NCBI GenBank assembly: GCA_900756605.1
Contig: CAAEKX010000367.1
Location: forward strand, 1 to 10,104
DNA: 10,104 nt
Direction: 5' to 3'
Source: Coriobacteriia bacterium
Lineage (GTDB): Bacteria > Actinomycetota > Coriobacteriia > Coriobacteriales > QAMH01
This document shows, in pieces, positions 8,008 to 10,104 of the stretch (position 1 is its first letter; every line of letters begins with the position of its first letter). Both the position numbers and the translations under genes were made by a program. Below the pieces are notes generated by a model. The model searched no databases. It was not told the origin of the DNA and saw only the letters and a program-made list of their open reading frames with translations.

Positions 8008-8038
8008 ATTATAGGTAATCGACGGATAAAACTGCCGA
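8008..8038 (-). promoter_or_regulatory. Probable promoter of the kinase-fhaA-fhaB-pstP-rodA/pbpA operon
   Basis: On the minus strand a perfect TATAAT lies at 8013-8008. The best -35 match is TCGGCA (8038-8033) at a long 19-bp spacing, so the -35 is weak. The start site would be near 8001, giving a leader of about 40 nt. It is the only good -10 between the tRNA terminator and the kinase ATG. Confidence 0.6.
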
Positions 8039-8046
8039 AGTCCACG

Positions 8047-8075
8047 AAAAAGGCCGACCACTTGGGTCGGCCTTT
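8047..8075 (-). terminator. Rho-independent terminator after tRNA-Leu
   Basis: An 11-bp perfect stem, AAAGGCCGACC (8075-8065) and GGTCGGCCTTT (8059-8049), closes a 5-nt loop and runs into TTTTT (8051-8047) on the minus strand. It ends the tRNA transcript and separates it from the kinase operon. On the plus strand the following bases are poorer in T. Confidence 0.9.
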
Positions 8076-8084
8076 CCTGTGCTT

Positions 8085-8170
8085 TGGTGCGGGCGAAAGG
8101 AGTTGAACCTTCACGGGCCGAAGCCCACTGGCACCTGAAGCCAGCGCGTCTGCCATTCCGCCACGCCCGC
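8085..8170 (-). tRNA. tRNA-Leu(CAG), CCA end encoded
   Basis: Reads CUG leucine codons. The acceptor GCGGGCG (8170-8164) pairs with CGCCCGC (8095-8089), then comes discriminator A and an encoded CCA (8087-8085). The anticodon stem-loop is CTGGC-TTCAGGT-GCCAG, giving anticodon CAG. The class II long variable arm has a GGGC-TTCG-GCCC hairpin, and the T arm is GAAGG-TTCAACT-CCTTT. Length is 86 nt, usual for tRNA-Leu. An extended -10 lies upstream and a strong terminator just downstream, so it is a single-gene unit. Confidence 0.97.
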
Positions 8171-8195
8171 ATGCGGCGCTTTTGCGCGGTTTCGT

Positions 8196-8204
8196 ATACT
8201 AGCA
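8196..8204 (-). promoter_or_regulatory. Candidate extended -10 promoter for tRNA-Leu
   Basis: TGC-TAGTAT on the minus strand fits an extended -10. Its start site would be near 8189, about 19 nt before the mature tRNA 5' end. No good -35 is seen 17 bp upstream, so the assignment rests on the -10 and on position. Confidence 0.4.
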
Positions 8205-8243
8205 CAAAAATGCTGCCGTGCGCGAGACAAGTTGCCATCACCC

Positions 8244-8278
8244 AAAACGCAAAGGGGAGGAGCCAAACGCTCCTCCCC
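8244..8278 (-). terminator. Rho-independent terminator of the small acidic gene
   Basis: A 10-bp GC-rich stem, GGGGAGGAGC (8278-8269) and GCTCCTCCCC (8263-8254), with a 5-nt loop is followed by TTTGCGTTTT on the minus strand. The T tract is broken but the stem is strong. It lies between the 8283-8313 palindrome and the tRNA promoter. Confidence 0.7.
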
Positions 8279-8282
8279 CTCG

Positions 8283-8313
8283 AATGTGACAGGGGTCAGA
8301 CCCCTGTCACATT
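8283..8313. repeat. Perfect 14-bp-arm palindrome, REP-like
   Basis: The arms AATGTGACAGGGGT (8283-8296) and ACCCCTGTCACATT (8300-8313) are exact inverted complements around CAG. The core GGGGTCAGACCCC is reminiscent, from memory, of REP/RAYT-type palindromes dispersed in many genomes. The element abuts the stop codon of the acidic gene, sharing its last base. No T tract follows on either strand, and a separate proper terminator comes next, so terminator function alone does not explain it. No transposase is nearby. Confidence 0.7.
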
Positions 8314-8486
8314 TAGTTGTTCCGGGCAGCCTCTTCAAAGGTTGCGGCGGTCTCGGCAGCATCCACCGCTGCCTGCTCCTCGTCCATCGCGTCGTAGTCC
8401 TCAACCGCGGCAGCTGCCTCGGCAGCGACCTCTTCTTCGATGCGCTCGAGATCCTTGCGGGCGTCCTCGTCTAATGTATCGACCAT
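8313..8486 (-). CDS. Small, highly acidic alanine-rich protein of unknown function (57 aa)
   Basis: Not recognised. About 35% of residues are Asp/Glu (20 of 57) and 28% Ala, with only four Arg/Lys, giving a net charge near -16. It is probably mostly helical, with one Tyr and one Phe, no Cys, and no signal peptide or membrane helix. The start is uncertain. The frame opens at ATG 8498, but AGAAGG touches that codon directly; GTG 8495 has 3-nt spacing; ATG 8486 has 12-nt spacing, the same as fhaB, and is my choice. The case for a real gene is strong for its size: a TTGAGA/TAGAAT promoter with 17-bp spacing upstream, a ribosome-binding site, and a terminator downstream. It stands alone between the dehydrogenase and tRNA-Leu. 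Any DNA-mimic or adaptor role would be guesswork. Confidence 0.7.
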   Translation of the reverse strand: MVDTLDEDARKDLERIEEEVAAEAAAAVEDYDAMDEEQAAVDAAETAATFEEAARNN

Positions 8487-8523
8487 CGTGACCACCATCC
8501 TTCTATTAACCTAACCTAGATAT

Positions 8524-8552
8524 ATTCTAGAACTCGAATGTATCTTTCTCAA
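8524..8552 (-). promoter_or_regulatory. Sigma-70-type promoter of the small acidic gene
   Basis: TTGAGA (8552-8547) and TAGAAT (8529-8524) are spaced by exactly 17 bp on the minus strand. The start site is predicted near 8517, giving a leader of about 20-30 nt. Both boxes are five of six to consensus, the best full promoter in the window. Confidence 0.75.
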
Positions 8553-8591
8553 GGATTAAGACACGTATGTCAGAAGCTTTTTGCCCTGCCA

Positions 8592-9389
8592 CTAGAGCCG
8601 GCGCACAAGCTCCCAGCCCGCCATGCTGATGCAGTTGGGAACGACCTTCCCGATAATGCGCAAAGCACAGGACTGCGGGCTTGCCGTGGCAACCGCCATA
8701 TGCAGGCGATTTGCTCGCAGCGCGCGAGACACGACAGTCGAGGCTTTCTGGGCGCCAAGCAGATGGCGCACGTCACTGCCTCCGCCAGACTCGCGGGCAA
8801 CTTTCTCGAAGCCCGTCTTCACCCAGGTAGGACACAGCGCGGTTGCAGTGATTCCCGTGCCATGCAGCTCCCAACGCAGCGCACGCGTGTAGCGCAGCAC
8901 GAACGCCTTAGTAGCTGCATATACGTTCATATGAGGAAGCGGGACGAAGGCGGCAGCAGATGCAACCTGCACGATATGCGCACCACGCCCCATGTATGGC
9001 AGCGCCGCATGCGTCATATCGACGAGCCCGCGGCAGTTGAGGTCAATCATGGAATCGACGGCCTCATCCGAGATGCTCTGCCAATCCCCGAACTTGCCAA
9101 AGCCGGCGGCGTTCACAAGATAGCGCACGTCGGGATCGAAGTCCGCGAGGCGCTGCCTGATAGCCGCGATATCTGCCTTGCTCGTGAGGTCTGCCACGAT
9201 GGGAACTGCCGGAGAGCTGAGCGTGTCGGCGATCTCTTGCAGCGCGTCTTGGTTGCGGGCGATGAGCCATAGTTCGTCCACTTGCTGGAGAAGATCTATC
9301 TGCCGGGCGAATTCCCGCCCGAGTCCCGATGAGGCGCCTGTGATCATTGCCACGCGTTTGCGTGATTGCCGGGTTTCGTTCTCTGCCAT
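8592..9389 (-). CDS. Short-chain dehydrogenase/reductase, DltE-like SDR (265 aa)
   Basis: Classical NAD(P)-dependent SDR oxidoreductase, cytosolic; substrate unknown. A Rossmann fold begins with TGASSGLG (17-24) after a short polar N-terminus, followed by NAAG (93-96). The catalytic tetrad is complete: Asn118 (DLNCRG), Ser144 (VAS), and Tyr157-x3-Lys161 (YAATK). The PTWVKTGF loop (187-194) is where classical SDRs carry PG, and the C-terminus is the variable substrate-binding part. Length and motifs fit the DltE-like group of broad-specificity SDRs. GGAGG lies 5-6 nt before the ATG at 9389. It is transcribed away from the plus-strand gene at 9508 across a shared 118-nt region, so co-regulation is possible. 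No clear terminator is seen after its stop. Confidence 0.93.
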   Translation of the reverse strand: MAENETRQSRKRVAMITGASSGLGREFARQIDLLQQVDELWLIARNQDALQEIADTLSSPAVPIVADLTSKADIAAIRQRLADFDPDVRYLVNAAGFGKFGDWQSISDEAVDSMIDLNCRGLVDMTHAALPYMGRGAHIVQVASAAAFVPLPHMNVYAATKAFVLRYTRALRWELHGTGITATALCPTWVKTGFEKVARESGGGSDVRHLLGAQKASTVVSRALRANRLHMAVATASPQSCALRIIGKVVPNCISMAGWELVRRL

Positions 9390-9421
9390 GGGAACCTCCG
9401 ATCACGTTCATCTTGCTGGCG

Positions 9422-9436
9422 TATAATGTCATTATA
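9422..9436. promoter_or_regulatory. Symmetric divergent promoter between the SDR and the YvlD-like gene
   Basis: A 15-bp perfect palindrome (TATAATG, T, CATTATA) holds a consensus TATAAT on each strand: plus 9422-9427 and minus 9436-9431. Start sites would be near 9434 (plus) and 9424 (minus), so polymerases could not occupy both at once. -35 matches are poor on both strands. A plus-strand leader hairpin (9456-9461 with 9473-9478) lies before the ribosome-binding site of the gene at 9508. Confidence 0.6.
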
Positions 9437-9507
9437 TACGCGATTCAAGAAGGTCAGGCGCAATTCACCTGCGCGCCTCACCATAGTCGCTCGTGAAAGG
9501 AGTAGCC

Positions 9508-9906
9508 ATGTCGTTTCTTATTCGCTGGATAGTAACTGCCATTGCCGTTGCCGCAGCCGTATGGCTCATTCCCGGCATCGAAATCATCGGTGGCGACTCT
9601 GCCTGGGTCGGCATCGTCATTTTCGCGCTGTTCCTCTCGCTGATAGACATCTCCATCAAACCGATCCTGCAGATACTCTCGCTTCCCATATCGGTGCTGA
9701 CATTGGGAATCTTCTATCTGGTCGTCAACACGGCGCTGCTGTATCTGGCAGCCTGGCTTGCCAACGGACTCTTTGGTGTCGGATTCTGGATTTCGGGCTT
9801 TGGCAGCGCGTTTCTCGCGTCCATCGTGATTTCGATTGTGAGTGCCATCGTCAACGCAATTGTCGCGGGAGACAACAACAGGGCAAACAGTCCGTACGCG
9901 AATTAG
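9508..9906 (+). CDS. YvlD / phage holin 4_2-family integral membrane protein (132 aa)
   Basis: Small membrane protein with four predicted helices, about 4-21, 33-52, 60-90 and 97-122. The segment IDISIKPILQILSLPISVLTLGIFYLVVNTALL is the hallmark of the family Pfam calls Phage_holin_4_2 (YvlD, COG1950). Despite the name, members are mostly chromosomal genes of unknown role, often linked to envelope stress, and lysis activity is not implied. No endolysin or other phage gene is nearby. The frame opens at GTG 9493, but AAAGGAG (9496-9502) sits 5 nt before ATG 9508, which fixes that start. The polar C-terminus (GDNNRANSPYAN) probably faces the cytoplasm. It is divergent from the SDR. Confidence 0.9.
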   Translation: MSFLIRWIVTAIAVAAAVWLIPGIEIIGGDSAWVGIVIFALFLSLIDISIKPILQILSLPISVLTLGIFYLVVNTALLYLAAWLANGLFGVGFWISGFGSAFLASIVISIVSAIVNAIVAGDNNRANSPYAN

Positions 9907-9924
9907 CGCACGAGCTAGGCAAAT

Positions 9925-9951
9925 GAGACAGTTGCTCAGAGACACTGTCTC
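9925..9951. terminator. Inverted repeat between convergent genes, possible weak terminator
   Basis: GAGACAGT (9925-9932) and ACTGTCTC (9944-9951) form an 8-bp stem with an 11-nt loop. A loose T-rich stretch (GGTGGTTTTCGTCTT) follows on the plus strand and ATTTG on the minus strand. Its place between two convergent stops suits a two-way terminator, but the T tracts are poor, so it could instead be a dispersed repeat. Confidence 0.4.
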
Positions 9952-10012
9952 CGGTGGTTTTCGTCTTGCGGCGCGAAATCTTCGGGCCCCTCACAAGAAG
10001 AGCCAGCGTGCG

Positions 10013-10104
10013 TTATTTCTCGCTGGGTGCGTGACGGGGAGGTTCCTCGACCTCCCAGGCTTCCAGAATGACGTTGCCACGATACTTATAGAGTCCGTAG
10101 ATGC
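10013..10104 (-). CDS. C-terminal 29 residues of an unidentified protein (5' end outside window)
   Basis: The minus-strand frame is open from the right edge to TAA (10015-10013). It reads IYGLYKYRGNVILEAWEVE, then a Pro/His/Glu tail ending SEK. The first part looks like a β-rich domain end and the tail is polar. Composition and codon choice suit real coding sequence and the gene is convergent with the YvlD-like gene, but 29 residues are too few to name a family. Confidence 0.6.
   Translation of the reverse strand, partial: IYGLYKYRGNVILEAWEVEEPPRHAPSEK

Noticed and set aside
8085..8313. Integrated element with an attachment site at the tRNA-Leu 3' end
   Set aside because: The tRNA is followed at once by its terminator and the core operon. 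No integrase and no repeat of the tRNA 3' end was seen in the window.
8538..9272. A 244-codon plus-strand frame opposite the SDR
   Set aside because: It covers the acidic-gene promoter and the SDR antisense strand, and has no motif or ribosome-binding site.
9508..9906. Prophage or lysis cassette suggested by the holin-family match
   Set aside because: No endolysin, structural or integrase gene is near. The YvlD/holin 4_2 family is mostly chromosomal and the phage name is historical.

Overview
The window looks like chromosomal DNA from a GC-rich Gram-positive bacterium of the Actinomycetota. It carries the classic actinobacterial cell-wall and cell-shape signalling operon (in Mycobacterium tuberculosis: fhaA-fhaB-pstP-rodA-pbpA-pknA-pknB). 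An early-branching lineage such as Coriobacteriia is my best guess, because rodA and pbpA are fused and an extra membrane kinase sits at the head of the operon. That placement is an inference, not a database result.

Main operon, read on the minus strand from 7959 down to the left edge: a Ser/Thr kinase with a large polytopic membrane domain (6298-7959), FhaA (5300-6295), FhaB (4879-5292), the PP2C phosphatase PstP (3629-4882), one polypeptide joining a RodA-type SEDS glycosyltransferase to a PbpA-type transpeptidase (855-3626), then a PknB-type kinase cut by the window edge (<1-736). Gaps are 2 nt, 7 nt, a 4-nt ATGA overlap and 2 nt, so the first five genes are probably one translationally coupled message. 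A 118-nt gap with a terminator-like hairpin and a 22-bp dyad precedes pknB, which suggests separate control. In the inferred scheme, kinases phosphorylate the wall machinery and scaffolds on Thr, the FHA proteins bind the phosphothreonines, PstP reverses the mark, and the fused RodA-PbpA polymerises and cross-links peptidoglycan.

Upstream block, also minus strand: a short-chain dehydrogenase (8592-9389), a very acidic 57-residue protein with its own good promoter (8313-8486), a REP-like perfect palindrome, an intrinsic terminator, tRNA-Leu(CAG) with encoded CCA (8085-8170), another strong terminator, and the probable operon promoter.

Right end: a divergent AT-rich symmetric promoter region (9422-9436), a four-helix YvlD/phage-holin-4_2-family membrane protein on the plus strand (9508-9906), an inverted repeat between convergent genes, and the last 29 codons of an unidentified minus-strand gene running off the right edge. 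No stretch over 300 bases lacks a gene. I saw no insertion sequence, CRISPR array or phage module. The most unusual content is the SEDS-transpeptidase fusion and the second, non-RD membrane kinase heading the operon; both vary a known system and neither is clearly a new one.
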